Origin: Nocardia cyriacigeorgica GUH-2
Lineage (GTDB): Bacteria; Actinomycetota; Actinomycetes; Mycobacteriales; Mycobacteriaceae
Direction of reading: 5' to 3'
Assembly: GCF_000284035.1 (NCBI RefSeq)
Contig: NC_016887.1
Location: 310,001 to 374,000 of the forward strand
Length of the DNA stretch: 64,000 nucleotides
Position 1 is the stretch's first letter; each line of letters opens with the position of its first letter. A program made the position numbers and the translations under genes. Of this stretch, positions 27,639-37,424 are shown in pieces. The notes beneath the pieces are model-generated. The model was not told where the DNA came from, made no database searches, and was given only the letters and a program-made list of their open reading frames with translations.

Positions 27639-27668
27639 AGACAGAGTACAACATCTCAGGTGGTTCAT

Positions 27669-28232
27669 ATGCGAAAGCTCGTCTACTACGTCGCCGTCTC
27701 GCTGGACGGGTACATCGCGGGCCCCGACGACCAGTTCGACTTCTATCCGGGCTCCGACGCCTACACCGCATGGATGTGCGCGCAGTTCCCCGATTCGATT
27801 CCGACCGCGGCCCGCCCGCACATCGGGATGGCGGTGGACGCACCGAACCAGGAGTGGGACACCGTGCTGATGGGTCGCGGAACCTACGCCGTCGGCGAGG
27901 CCAGCCCGTTCGCGCACTTGAAGCAATACGTCTTCTCGTCGACGCTCGGTCCGCAGGTCGACCCGGCCATCGAGGTGGTGCCCGGCGATCCGGTCGAGTT
28001 CGTGCGGCAGTTGAAGCGGGCCGAGGGCCTCGATATCTGGCTCTGCGGTGGCGGCAAGCTCGCGGCCACGCTGGCCGGCGAGATCGACGAGCTGATCATC
28101 AAGAGCTATCCGGTCGTCGCCGGCGCGGGCATCCCCGCTTTCACCGGCGCCTTCGGCCCCACGCAGTTCACCCCGATCCGGCGCAAGGAATTCGACAGCG
28201 GAAACCAGGTCACCTGGTACGCGCGCGCCTGA
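27669..28232 (+). CDS. RibD/DHFR-like reductase, first tandem copy
   Basis: 187 residues from ATG 27669, with AGGTGG five bases upstream. It has the YyaP/RibD C-terminal (DHFR-like) fold: [20 protein letters not shown] at the start, DTVLMGRGTY for the nucleotide-binding strand, and IWLCGGGKLAATLAGEIDELIIKSYPVVAGAG for the NADPH-binding part. Such stand-alone proteins reduce unknown substrates; they are not the housekeeping dihydrofolate reductase. A close paralogue follows 31 bases downstream. A divergent TetR gene probably controls both. Confidence 0.8.
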   Translation: MRKLVYYVAVSLDGYIAGPDDQFDFYPGSDAYTAWMCAQFPDSIPTAARPHIGMAVDAPNQEWDTVLMGRGTYAVGEASPFAHLKQYVFSSTLGPQVDPAIEVVPGDPVEFVRQLKRAEGLDIWLCGGGKLAATLAGEIDELIIKSYPVVAGAGIPAFTGAFGPTQFTPIRRKEFDSGNQVTWYARA

Positions 28233-28263
28233 CCGGTCTCAATCCACAGAAAGCAGGATCCCC

Positions 28264-28839
28264 ATGCGAAAGCTCGTCTACTACGTCGGCATGACCCTCG
28301 ACGGCTACATCGCCGGCCCCGACGGCAGCATCGACTTCTTCCCGCTCCCGCCGGAGTTCACCGAATGGATCGCCACCGACTACCCCGAAACCCTCCCGGC
28401 CCACGCCTGGCCGCATTTCGGAGTCGCCGAGGGCACCACCGGCAAGAACTTCGACACCGTCGTGATGGGGCGCGGCACCTATGAGCCCGGCCTGGCCGTC
28501 GGCATCGCCAGCCCGTACCCGCACCTGCGTCAGTACGTCGTGTCCAGCACGCTCGGCACCATCGACGACCCGGGCGTCGAACTGGTGGCATCGGACCCGG
28601 TGGGCCTGGTGCGCCGGTTGAAGCAGGAGGACGGTCTCGACATCTGGCTGGCCGGCGGCGGCAAGCTCGCCGGGGAGCTCATCGACGAGATCGACGAGCT
28701 CGTCATCAAGAGCTATCCGGTATCGGCCGGCGCGGGCGTGCGCGCCTTCGACGGGCCGTTCCGGCCCACCCGGTTCACCCCGGCGCGGCGGCGCGCGTTC
28801 GGCAACGGCACCCAGGTCACCTGGCTCACCCGGGCCTGA
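28264..28839 (+). CDS. RibD/DHFR-like reductase, second tandem copy
   Basis: 191 residues, clearly paralogous to its neighbour: the same [21 protein letters not shown] opening, [13 protein letters not shown], and [32 protein letters not shown]. Differences cluster in residues 20-60, which shape the substrate pocket, so the two enzymes probably differ in substrate. GAAAGCAGG lies upstream of ATG 28264. The pair looks like a local gene duplication in one TetR-controlled transcript. Confidence 0.8.
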   Translation: MRKLVYYVGMTLDGYIAGPDGSIDFFPLPPEFTEWIATDYPETLPAHAWPHFGVAEGTTGKNFDTVVMGRGTYEPGLAVGIASPYPHLRQYVVSSTLGTIDDPGVELVASDPVGLVRRLKQEDGLDIWLAGGGKLAGELIDEIDELVIKSYPVSAGAGVRAFDGPFRPTRFTPARRRAFGNGTQVTWLTRA

Positions 28840-29020
28840 CATCCGGCCCCGACCAGGCCGATCACCGGCGGCAATAGCCCGTCGGCATCGATATCAAACG
28901 GGATCCGGCGCGGTTGTGTCCTTTTCCACAGGCTCGGAGGGAGGGCCTAAATGCCTGGATCCGGGCCGGTACGCTGAAGCACTGAAATCAGCTTGTTTGT
29001 CGATCTGGGAGGAGCCTGCC

Positions 29021-31323
<2,303 letters not shown>

Positions 31324-31343
31324 GCGGTTCGGAGCGGACAACC

Positions 31344-31387
31344 GAGCCCGGCCGACGCTGCTGACCGAAGCAGCGACGGCCGGGCTC
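31344..31387 (+). terminator. Terminator after lysC-asd
   Basis: An 11-bp outer stem (GAGCCCGGCCG with CGGCCGGGCTC) encloses an inner stem CGCTGCT/AGCAGCG, 20 bases after the asd stop and just before the convergent serine hydrolase gene. Confidence 0.75.
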
Positions 31388-31395
31388 GTCTCGTC

Positions 31396-32751
31396 TCAGT
31401 GGATGCCGGGCGTGCGCGGGTCGGGTCCGAGACAGGCCAGGATGGCGCAGCCCGGCGGCGCGTCGCTGAACAGCGGGCGCAGCGGCTGGTTCAAGCAGGC
31501 GAAGACATTGCAGCCCGGGTAGGCCGACGTGCCGATGCCGACGATGGCGAGCAGGATGTCGGTGTCGATGAAGGCGTTCGGGTCCAGCGTCAACGGCGGT
31601 TCGATGTACGGTCCGGGATCGGGCACCGGCGGTTCGTGGAACGCGGCGAACAACCGGCGGAAGAACTCGTGCGGCAGTTCGGCCTGATTCTGGATGACGC
31701 CCGACGGCCCGTGCGTACTCACATTGCCGAACATCCCGGTCCACACCACCATCAGGTCCAGGCTGGGGAAGACGAAGACGTTCTGCATGCCCATCCCCGC
31801 CATCGAGTACATGTCCGGCGGTAGGAAGCTCGCGTTCTCCGCGCAGGAGGGGCCGAGCCAGAACAGGTAGCCGTAGCAGTGGTTTGCCGGTGACGGTGAC
31901 CGCGCGGCGTCGAGGTAGCCGCGCGAGACGAGTTGTGTTGCGCCCCAGCGTCCGTCGTTGGCGACCAGCAGTCCGAGCTTGGCCAGGTCGTTGGGCGGGA
32001 TCATCAGGTGCGCGTACCCGTAGGTGTGCCCGGCGCGGTCGCGGGCCCAGTAGTAGTCGCTGCGCGCGATCCCGAGCGGGTCGAACAGTTCCCGCTGGGC
32101 GAACTGCTGGAGTGGTTCGCCGACGGCCAGTTCGAGCACGTACGCCAGCAGGTCCACATTGCGCTGGCTGTAGGTGAATACGGTGCCCGGTTCATGGTCG
32201 AGTGGCACGCCGAGTGCCTGCACCGCACTGTTCGGGTCCAGCGGGATCACCCCGGTGATGCCCTCGGTCACCACGCCGACCCGCATGCCCGAGGTCTCGG
32301 TGAGCAGATTCTCCACCGTGATCGCCCGGCGGGACTCGTCGCCCAGGCCGGCGGGCAGATAGCGGCCGATCGGCGCGGAGATGTCGAGTTTGCCTTGGTC
32401 CGAGGCGATCCCGGCAAGCAATGAGACAACGCTCTTGGTGACGCTCCAGACGTTCCAGGCCACGTTGCCGGTCTGGTCGTTGGTGGGGCCTTCGCCGATG
32501 AGGCAGTTGTGCCGGAACACCTGCACATTCAACCGATTCCGGCCGGCGGCGAAATTCAACGCTTCGGCCAGGCGCTGCGAATCAAGCCCCGCCGCTTCGG
32601 GTTCGGCTCGTTCGAGTTGCCGTCCGGAAGTTACCGAACACTGCGCTTCGGTGGTGTCGGGCGGTGCCGCGGCCGCGGACGCGGCGAAGACGTGCCCCGC
32701 TACCAGTGCAACCGCTGTGACCCCTACGAGGAGTCCACCCAAACGCCTCAT
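31396..32751 (-). CDS. Secreted serine hydrolase of the beta-lactamase/PBP4-like family
   Basis: 451 residues. A Sec signal peptide (MRRLGGLLVGVTAVALVAGHVFAASAAAA) opens it. The class C-type fold follows: SxxK as SVTK (nucleophile Ser in NVWSVTKSVVSLLAGIA), YxN-equivalent YSQRN, and a C-terminal WTGMFGNVSTHG replacing the KTG strand. Many such proteins are esterases or peptidases rather than beta-lactamases; the missing KTG argues against true beta-lactamase activity. The last 70 residues contain cysteines in pairs (GCNVFAC, GCAILAC) likely forming disulfides. It is convergent with asd; no ribosome site is evident. Confidence 0.78.
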   Translation of the reverse strand: MRRLGGLLVGVTAVALVAGHVFAASAAAAPPDTTEAQCSVTSGRQLERAEPEAAGLDSQRLAEALNFAAGRNRLNVQVFRHNCLIGEGPTNDQTGNVAWNVWSVTKSVVSLLAGIASDQGKLDISAPIGRYLPAGLGDESRRAITVENLLTETSGMRVGVVTEGITGVIPLDPNSAVQALGVPLDHEPGTVFTYSQRNVDLLAYVLELAVGEPLQQFAQRELFDPLGIARSDYYWARDRAGHTYGYAHLMIPPNDLAKLGLLVANDGRWGATQLVSRGYLDAARSPSPANHCYGYLFWLGPSCAENASFLPPDMYSMAGMGMQNVFVFPSLDLMVVWTGMFGNVSTHGPSGVIQNQAELPHEFFRRLFAAFHEPPVPDPGPYIEPPLTLDPNAFIDTDILLAIVGIGTSAYPGCNVFACLNQPLRPLFSDAPPGCAILACLGPDPRTPGIH

Positions 32752-32799
32752 GCGGATCAGGTTAGCGCCCGGCGCCGGTCCCGGCCGGTATATGCGAAA

Positions 32800-32829
32800 C
32801 GCCGCCAGGTCGGGGGGAACCTGGCGGCG
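32800..32829. other. Long hairpin with G-rich loop in the 342-bp gap before furA
   Basis: CGCCGCCAGGT (32800-32810) pairs perfectly with ACCTGGCGGCG (32819-32829) around the loop CGGGGGGA (UCCCCCCG on the minus strand). It lies 48 bases upstream of the serine hydrolase start on the minus strand. A second perfect hairpin, GTCGCT-CGT-AGCGAC, is at 32903-32917, and CGCC-TCTC-GGCG at 32887-32898. The rest of 32752-33093 holds the furA promoter. Confidence 0.55.
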
Positions 32830-33051
32830 CCGAGTCGGCCGACGCCACGCCCGACGTCACGACTCTCGCGTCGACACCCGGCAAGCGCCTCTCGGCGAGT
32901 GGTCGCTCGTAGCGACAGATGGGGTGAGGCCCGGGGCTGCTCGGATGCCGACAGCGGGGTTCAACCCGTCGCGCGGGCGGACTATTCCGGGCCGAAGTTG
33001 TGACCTGCGGCACTACACTTGGCCGCACACCGCAGTTCGGCAACCCGCCAG

Positions 33052-33079
33052 TTATTTTCTTGACTAATTCCAGAAAAGG
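33052..33079 (+). promoter_or_regulatory. furA promoter with FurA-type box
   Basis: AT-rich TTATTTTCTTGACTAATTCC followed by AGAAAAGG, including a -35-like TTGACT (33060-33065), in front of furA. It closely resembles the mycobacterial furA-katG operator as I recall it, where FurA represses its own operon. Confidence 0.7.
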
Positions 33080-33093
33080 TGGAGACTCGAAGT

Positions 33094-33534
33094 ATGCACA
33101 CCGACAGCACCGATCCCCGCGAGCAGTTGCGCGCGGCCGGTCTGCGGGTCACCGCCCCGCGGGTAGCGGTGCTCGACGCGGTCGCGGCTCGCCCGCATTC
33201 CGACGCCGACACCGTCGCTGTCACCGTCCGGCAACAGCTGGGCTCGGTCTCCACCCAGGCCGTCTACGACGTGCTGCACGCCTGCGTCCGCGCGGGCATC
33301 CTGCGGCGCATCGAGCCGGCCGGGTCGGCGGCGCTCTACGAGGCCAGAACCGGCGACAACCATCACCACCTGGTGTGCAGGAACTGCGGCACGGTCGTGG
33401 ACGTGGACTGTGTCGTGGGCAGCGCCCCCTGCCTGCAACCCGATGACGAGCACGGTTTCGCCATCGATGAGGCGGAGGTCGTGTTCTGGGGCCTGTGCCC
33501 GAACTGCCGTCCGGATCGACGGCCGACACCCTGA
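33094..33534 (+). CDS. furA: Fur-family regulator FurA
   Basis: 146 residues from ATG 33094 (GGTGGAG nine bases upstream; GTG 33079 is the alternative). The winged helix is LRAAGLRVTAPRVAVLDAVAARPHSDADTVAVTVRQQLGSVSTQAVYDVLHACVRAG. The metal/dimer domain includes HHHLVCRNCG and LCPNCRP, two CxxC pairs of the structural zinc site. It sits 51 bases before a catalase gene, as FurA does before katG or katA in related genera. It should repress furA-katA and be released by peroxide or metal loss. Confidence 0.92.
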   Translation: MHTDSTDPREQLRAAGLRVTAPRVAVLDAVAARPHSDADTVAVTVRQQLGSVSTQAVYDVLHACVRAGILRRIEPAGSAALYEARTGDNHHHLVCRNCGTVVDVDCVVGSAPCLQPDDEHGFAIDEAEVVFWGLCPNCRPDRRPTP

Positions 33535-33585
33535 CAGTCCCGGGTCAGCCCACCCCGGGTCCGTTGACCAGCCGAGGAGGCTTCT

Positions 33586-35055
33586 ATGACCAAGCCGACA
33601 ACCACCAACACCGGCATTCCCGTCGAAAGCGACAACGAATCGCTGACCGCGGGAACCCAAGGCCCCGTCCTGCTGCACGACCACTACCTGATCGAGAAGC
33701 TCGCGCAGTTCAATCGGGAGCGGGTGCCGGAGCGCATCGTGCACGCCAAGGGCTCGGGCGCGTACGGCGAACTGGTGGTGACCAACCCGGAGATCGCGAA
33801 GTACACCAAGGCCAAGCTGTTCCAGCCCGGCGCGCGCACCGAATCGCTGGTGCGCTTCTCCACCGTCGCTGGTGAGCAGGGCAGCCCGGATACCTGGCGT
33901 GATCCGCGCGGTTTCGCGATCAAGTTCTACACCGAGGACGGCAATTACGACCTGGTCGGCAACAACACCCCGGTCTTCTTCATCAAGGACTCGATCAAGT
34001 TCCCCGACTTCATCCGCTCGCAGAAGCGGCTGCCGGGCTCGGGCCTGCGCGACCACAACATGCAGTGGGACTTCTGGACCCTGCGCCCGGAGTCGGCGCA
34101 CCAGGTCACCTGGCTGATGGGCGATCGCGGCATCCCGAAGAGCTACCGCCACATGAACGGCTACGGCTCGCACACCTATCAGTGGATCAACGCCGAGGGC
34201 GAGCGGGTGTGGGTGAAGTACCACTTCCGCACCGACCAGGGCCAGGACTTCCTGACCCAGGCCGAGGCCGATCGCCTCGCCGGCACCGATCCCGATCTGC
34301 ATCGCAAGGATCTGTGGGACGCCATCGAGCGCGGGGATTTCCCCAGCTGGACGGTTTACGTGCAGATCATGCCGGTTGCCGAGGCCGAGAGCTACCGGTT
34401 CAACCCGTTCGACCTCACCAAGGTCTGGTCCAAGAAGGACTACCCGCTGATCGAGGTCGGCAAGTGGACGCTGAACCGCAATCCGCGCAACTTCTTCGTC
34501 GAGATCGAGCAGGCCGCGTTCGAGCCGTCCAATATCGTGCCCGGCATCGGCTTCTCCCCGGACAAGATGCTGCTCGGCCGCGTCTTCGCCTACGCCGACG
34601 CCCACCGCTACCGCATCGGCACCAACTACGCGCAGCTGCCGCCCAACGCGCCGCGCGCCGCGGAGGTCAACACCTACTCCAAGGAAGGCGCGATGCGGTA
34701 CCACTTCAACGAGCCGGAGGTGCCGGTCTACGCGCCGAACTCCTACGGTGGCCCGCACGCCGATCCGGAACTGGCCGGTGACGGCGGCGCCTGGGAATTC
34801 GACGGCAAGGCGGTGCGCGCCGGCTACATCCAGCACGCCGAGGACGGCGATTTCGTCCAGCCCGGCATCCTGGTGCGCGAGGTGCTCAATGACGAACAGC
34901 GCGACCGCCTGGTGAGCAATATCGTCGGCCATGTGCTCGGCGGTGTGCAGGAGCCGGTGCTGAGCCGGGTCTTCGAGTACTGGAAGAACGTCGACAGCGA
35001 GCTCGGCAAGCGCGTCGAGGAAGGCGTGCGCGCCGGCCTCAACGGCAACGGCTGA
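33586..35055 (+). CDS. katA: Monofunctional heme catalase
   Basis: 489 residues, small-subunit clade 3 length. The distal His53 lies in [14 protein letters not shown], the distal Asn in [11 protein letters not shown] (about 125), and the proximal heme Tyr in [16 protein letters not shown] (about 335). It converts hydrogen peroxide to water and oxygen in the cytoplasm. GAGGAGG about seven bases before ATG 33586 is strong. It is co-transcribed with furA and ends at a canonical terminator. In mycobacteria the furA partner is the bifunctional katG; here it is a true catalase. Confidence 0.95.
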   Translation: MTKPTTTNTGIPVESDNESLTAGTQGPVLLHDHYLIEKLAQFNRERVPERIVHAKGSGAYGELVVTNPEIAKYTKAKLFQPGARTESLVRFSTVAGEQGSPDTWRDPRGFAIKFYTEDGNYDLVGNNTPVFFIKDSIKFPDFIRSQKRLPGSGLRDHNMQWDFWTLRPESAHQVTWLMGDRGIPKSYRHMNGYGSHTYQWINAEGERVWVKYHFRTDQGQDFLTQAEADRLAGTDPDLHRKDLWDAIERGDFPSWTVYVQIMPVAEAESYRFNPFDLTKVWSKKDYPLIEVGKWTLNRNPRNFFVEIEQAAFEPSNIVPGIGFSPDKMLLGRVFAYADAHRYRIGTNYAQLPPNAPRAAEVNTYSKEGAMRYHFNEPEVPVYAPNSYGGPHADPELAGDGGAWEFDGKAVRAGYIQHAEDGDFVQPGILVREVLNDEQRDRLVSNIVGHVLGGVQEPVLSRVFEYWKNVDSELGKRVEEGVRAGLNGNG

Positions 35056-35072
35056 TATCGCCGGAAAACATT

Positions 35073-35109
35073 CCGCCCCTGACCATTCCGGTCAGGGGCG
35101 GATTTTTCT
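35073..35109 (+). terminator. Rho-independent terminator of furA-katA
   Basis: CCGCCCCTGACC-ATTCC-GGTCAGGGGCGG, a 12-bp perfect stem with a five-base loop, followed by ATTTTTCT. Confidence 0.92.
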
Positions 35110-35131
35110 GTCCAGCGGGTACCGCAGGGTC

Positions 35132-35191
35132 TTACAGCAGACCGAACCAGTAGATCACGCAGGCCAGCATCCAGACGACCACGGTTTCCAT
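35132..35191 (-). CDS. Candidate 19-residue single-span membrane peptide
   Basis: ATG 35191 to TAA 35132 encodes METVVVWMLACVIYWFGLL, almost entirely hydrophobic with one acidic residue at the front and no charge in the span, so it is a plausible one-helix membrane peptide. GGGAGAG is five bases upstream of the ATG, with a second purine run (AAGGAG) further up. It is too short for standard gene finders. No family is recognised; comparable tiny membrane proteins tune oxidases or transporters. It faces the katA terminator. Confidence 0.5.
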   Translation of the reverse strand: METVVVWMLACVIYWFGLL

Positions 35192-35405
35192 CGACGCTCT
35201 CCCAATCTCCTTGCCGTACTTCCATCATGGCGCGAAACGAGCACCCGCGCCGCAAACTGCTCCAGTTTCGCCGATCGCGGCCGCTCGAGCAGGGATTACA
35301 CGGCTGCAAGTTCTTCTTAAGGGCGCGCCAAGCCGGGGGCGGCATTGTTTGTGTCAACACCGGAACACACCGGAAAGAACAGACCGAAACCCCGAACAGG
35401 ACGTA

Positions 35406-35906
35406 ATGACGATGATCGGCAAGCTGACCACCGCCCTCGCTCTCGCCACCACGACCACCGCCCTCGTCTTCGGCGCGGGTACCGCCGCGGCCGTCACCGA
35501 AGGCGTTCCGGGCGCCGCCGTCACCGGCCAGGCCACCTGCACCCACAAGGGCGACAAGATCCGGATCGAGATCGACTCGCCGGTCGTCTACGCCCAGCCC
35601 GGCTACCTGCCCGGTGAGAACCAGCAGATCCGCTACCGCACGGTCATCATCGACGCCGCCCAGGGCACCCTCGCCGGGGCCGGCGAGTGGGAGACCGGCA
35701 AGGCCACCGATACCAAGGCCGCCGACATGGACGACACCAAGATGGACGTCCTGCGCAACGATCCCAACGCCTACCTGGTGATCCAGGAGGTCGAGTGGCT
35801 CGCGCCGGACGGCGAGAACCCGGTCGCCAAGACCGACCTGCACGCGACCAGCTACCTGATCAAGGACGGTCGCACCGAGCTCGGCACCTTCGACTACTGC
35901 CAGTAG
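35406..35906 (+). CDS. Small secreted protein of unknown function
   Basis: 166 residues from ATG 35406 (AGGA five bases upstream). A signal peptide (MTMIGKLTTALALATTTTALVFGAGTAAA) is followed by a mature domain of about 138 residues, acidic and rich in short strands, with two cysteines (QATCTHKG near its start and FDYCQ at the very end) that could close a disulfide. No catalytic motif is visible and I do not recognise the family. Immediately downstream begins the unusual hairpin array, which could be its 3' untranslated region. Confidence 0.65.
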   Translation: MTMIGKLTTALALATTTTALVFGAGTAAAVTEGVPGAAVTGQATCTHKGDKIRIEIDSPVVYAQPGYLPGENQQIRYRTVIIDAAQGTLAGAGEWETGKATDTKAADMDDTKMDVLRNDPNAYLVIQEVEWLAPDGENPVAKTDLHATSYLIKDGRTELGTFDYCQ

Positions 35907-35929
35907 TCGCGAGGTCCGAAACGGGGGAC

Positions 35930-36299
35930 GGTGATCGGGCCGGGGAGGGCCCGATCCACCGGACGAGCAGCCGATGCCACCGGGGAGGGGCGGACGCTGC
36001 CGGCACCGGACCGGGGAGATCCGGTGCCACCCGAGGCCGGGCCGAGGAGGGCCCGAGGGTATCCGAGCGGAGCAGGCCGGGGAGGACCTGACGGGGACGG
36101 ATACCGGGGTGGGGCCTCGATCGGGGGATCGGGGGAACGCCGGGAGGGGTGACATCGAGTGCGGGGACTCGGTGTACGGGACCGGTGGGGGAATCGGTGT
36201 CCTCCTGACCGCCACGGGGGTGGGCGGTCAGGAGGGACCGAGGGGGATGACTGTGTATCGGCCGGACCGGTCTCGCGGGGTGATCGGTCCGGTCGATAC
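35930..36299. ncRNA. Candidate structured RNA: about ten consecutive hairpins with G-rich (or C-rich) loops
   Basis: Hairpins at 35930-35960, 35967-36000, 36002-36028, 36038-36055, 36058-36105, 36115-36134, 36153-36174, 36179-36202, 36201-36235 and 36255-36299. Stems are unrelated in sequence (for example GATCGGGCC, GGCACCGGA, CCTCCTGACCGCC) but pair perfectly or nearly so. Their + strand apical loops are GGGGAG, GGGGA, CCGGGGAGA, GAGGAG, GGGGAG, GGGG, GCGGGG, GTGGGGGAAT, ACGGGGGTG and one large loop containing GCGGGG. On the minus strand the loops read CUCCCC and similar. It fills the gap between two convergent genes. The strand transcribed is unknown. Confidence 0.6.
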
Positions 36300-36302
36300 G
36301 GG

Positions 36303-37322
36303 TCAACGCGAGAAGGAACGGCTCTTCCGGAAGCTGAGCAGCAGAGCGACTGCGGTCACGATCCATACGGTGAGCGCGACCCAGGCTTCGCCGCCGCCGA
36401 AGGTAACCATCCACTGCTCGCCGATGGCCGAGCCCAATTCCCGGGTGCCAACGCCGTACATGCCGACGGGGAACACGATGCTCCACAGGCCCGGTTCGTA
36501 GGCCAGGCGGATGTGCTGGACGAAATGTCGCCACACGCCCGCCACCAGCAGCAGCGGGATCAGCCAGCTGCCGAAGGCCCACAGCAGGACCGCCACCCCG
36601 ATCAGCACGGGCCGCACCGACGTCAGCAAATGTATGCCGTCCAGGTGCAGCAGCTGGGCCGCGGCCAGCACGCTGATCGCGGTGGCGCCCATGAACACCC
36701 AGTAGGCGGGCACCAAGCGCGCGGCGGTGAGGTTGTCGGTGAACAATGTGGCCAGCACCAGCGTCGCGACCAGCAGATACAGCATGGTGCCCACCGACCA
36801 GCACAGTAGCGCCGGTACCGCGAAGCGCCCCGCCCAAGGTTGCGGGAGCGCGGTGGCCGCGACCGCCAGCGATTGGGTCGCGACCACCCAGATGAACCAG
36901 GTGCCATCGGCGCTCAGGCCGGCCGGACCGCGATGGTGCACCATCAGCAGGGCGGGGATGCCGTAGCCGAGCAGCAGCCAGGCCAGCACGGCCACCGCGA
37001 GCAGAATCAAGGCCGCGGCCAGGTGTTCTCGGCGAGACAGCCCGGTCGACATGACCGCGGCCGCGGCGACGAAGGTCAGATAGGTGAAGCCGGTGGCGGG
37101 GCTCATCGCGTCGGCGACCGCCGCGGCCCGGTATTTCACCAGGCGGACCAGGGTGGCCGCGATCAGCACCGCGAATCCCGCCAGCGCCAGGTACAGCATG
37201 ATCGACGACAGGGTGTCCAAGCCGGCCGAGCCGACGGCCCGGGAGACGATGCCGGTCGCCATCACCGAGGCGAACCAGGCGGGCTTGAGATTCTCGACGG
37301 GGCTCGTGCGCACTTCGACCAT
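36303..37322 (-). CDS. TDT-family membrane transporter (tellurite-resistance/dicarboxylate type)
   Basis: 339 residues from ATG 37322 (a longer reading from 37382 has an unlikely Arg/Cys-rich front). Ten membrane segments and the family opening NLKPAWFASVMATGIVSRAVGSAGLD are visible, along with GTWFIWVVATQSLAVAATAL and PGLWSIVFPVGMYGVGTRELG. TDT proteins include the TehA/SLAC1 anion channels and dicarboxylate or sulfite exporters; the substrate here is open. On the minus strand its stop is followed at once by the hairpin array, whose first hairpin (36255-36299) could serve as its terminator. Confidence 0.82.
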   Translation of the reverse strand: MVEVRTSPVENLKPAWFASVMATGIVSRAVGSAGLDTLSSIMLYLALAGFAVLIAATLVRLVKYRAAAVADAMSPATGFTYLTFVAAAAVMSTGLSRREHLAAALILLAVAVLAWLLLGYGIPALLMVHHRGPAGLSADGTWFIWVVATQSLAVAATALPQPWAGRFAVPALLCWSVGTMLYLLVATLVLATLFTDNLTAARLVPAYWVFMGATAISVLAAAQLLHLDGIHLLTSVRPVLIGVAVLLWAFGSWLIPLLLVAGVWRHFVQHIRLAYEPGLWSIVFPVGMYGVGTRELGSAIGEQWMVTFGGGEAWVALTVWIVTAVALLLSFRKSRSFSR

Positions 37323-37393
37323 GGCCGTCACCTGGGTCAGTGTGGCACGGCGGCAACCGCTTCGACCGCAACCGCGACCCACGACATGCCGAC

Positions 37394-37415
37394 GCCGGCC
37401 ACCTCGGTGACCGGC
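37394..37415 (-). terminator. Possible terminator after the FAD-monooxygenase gene
   Basis: GCCGG...CCGGC with inner CAC/GTG pairing, ten bases past the 37425 stop on the minus strand; no T run. Confidence 0.4.
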
Positions 37416-37424
37416 GACGGGAGA

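Noticed and set aside
28840..29020. Lysine riboswitch before lysC
   Set aside because: The gap is too short and shows none of the conserved lysine-riboswitch helices.
32800..32970. Possible c-di-AMP (ydaO) riboswitch, suggested by GGGGGGAACC and GGGGTGA segments
   Set aside because: The second conserved block lies about 100 bases too far away and the expected pseudoknot partners are absent.
33079..33081. GTG 33079 as the furA start
   Set aside because: It overlaps the purine-rich ribosome site that better serves ATG 33094.
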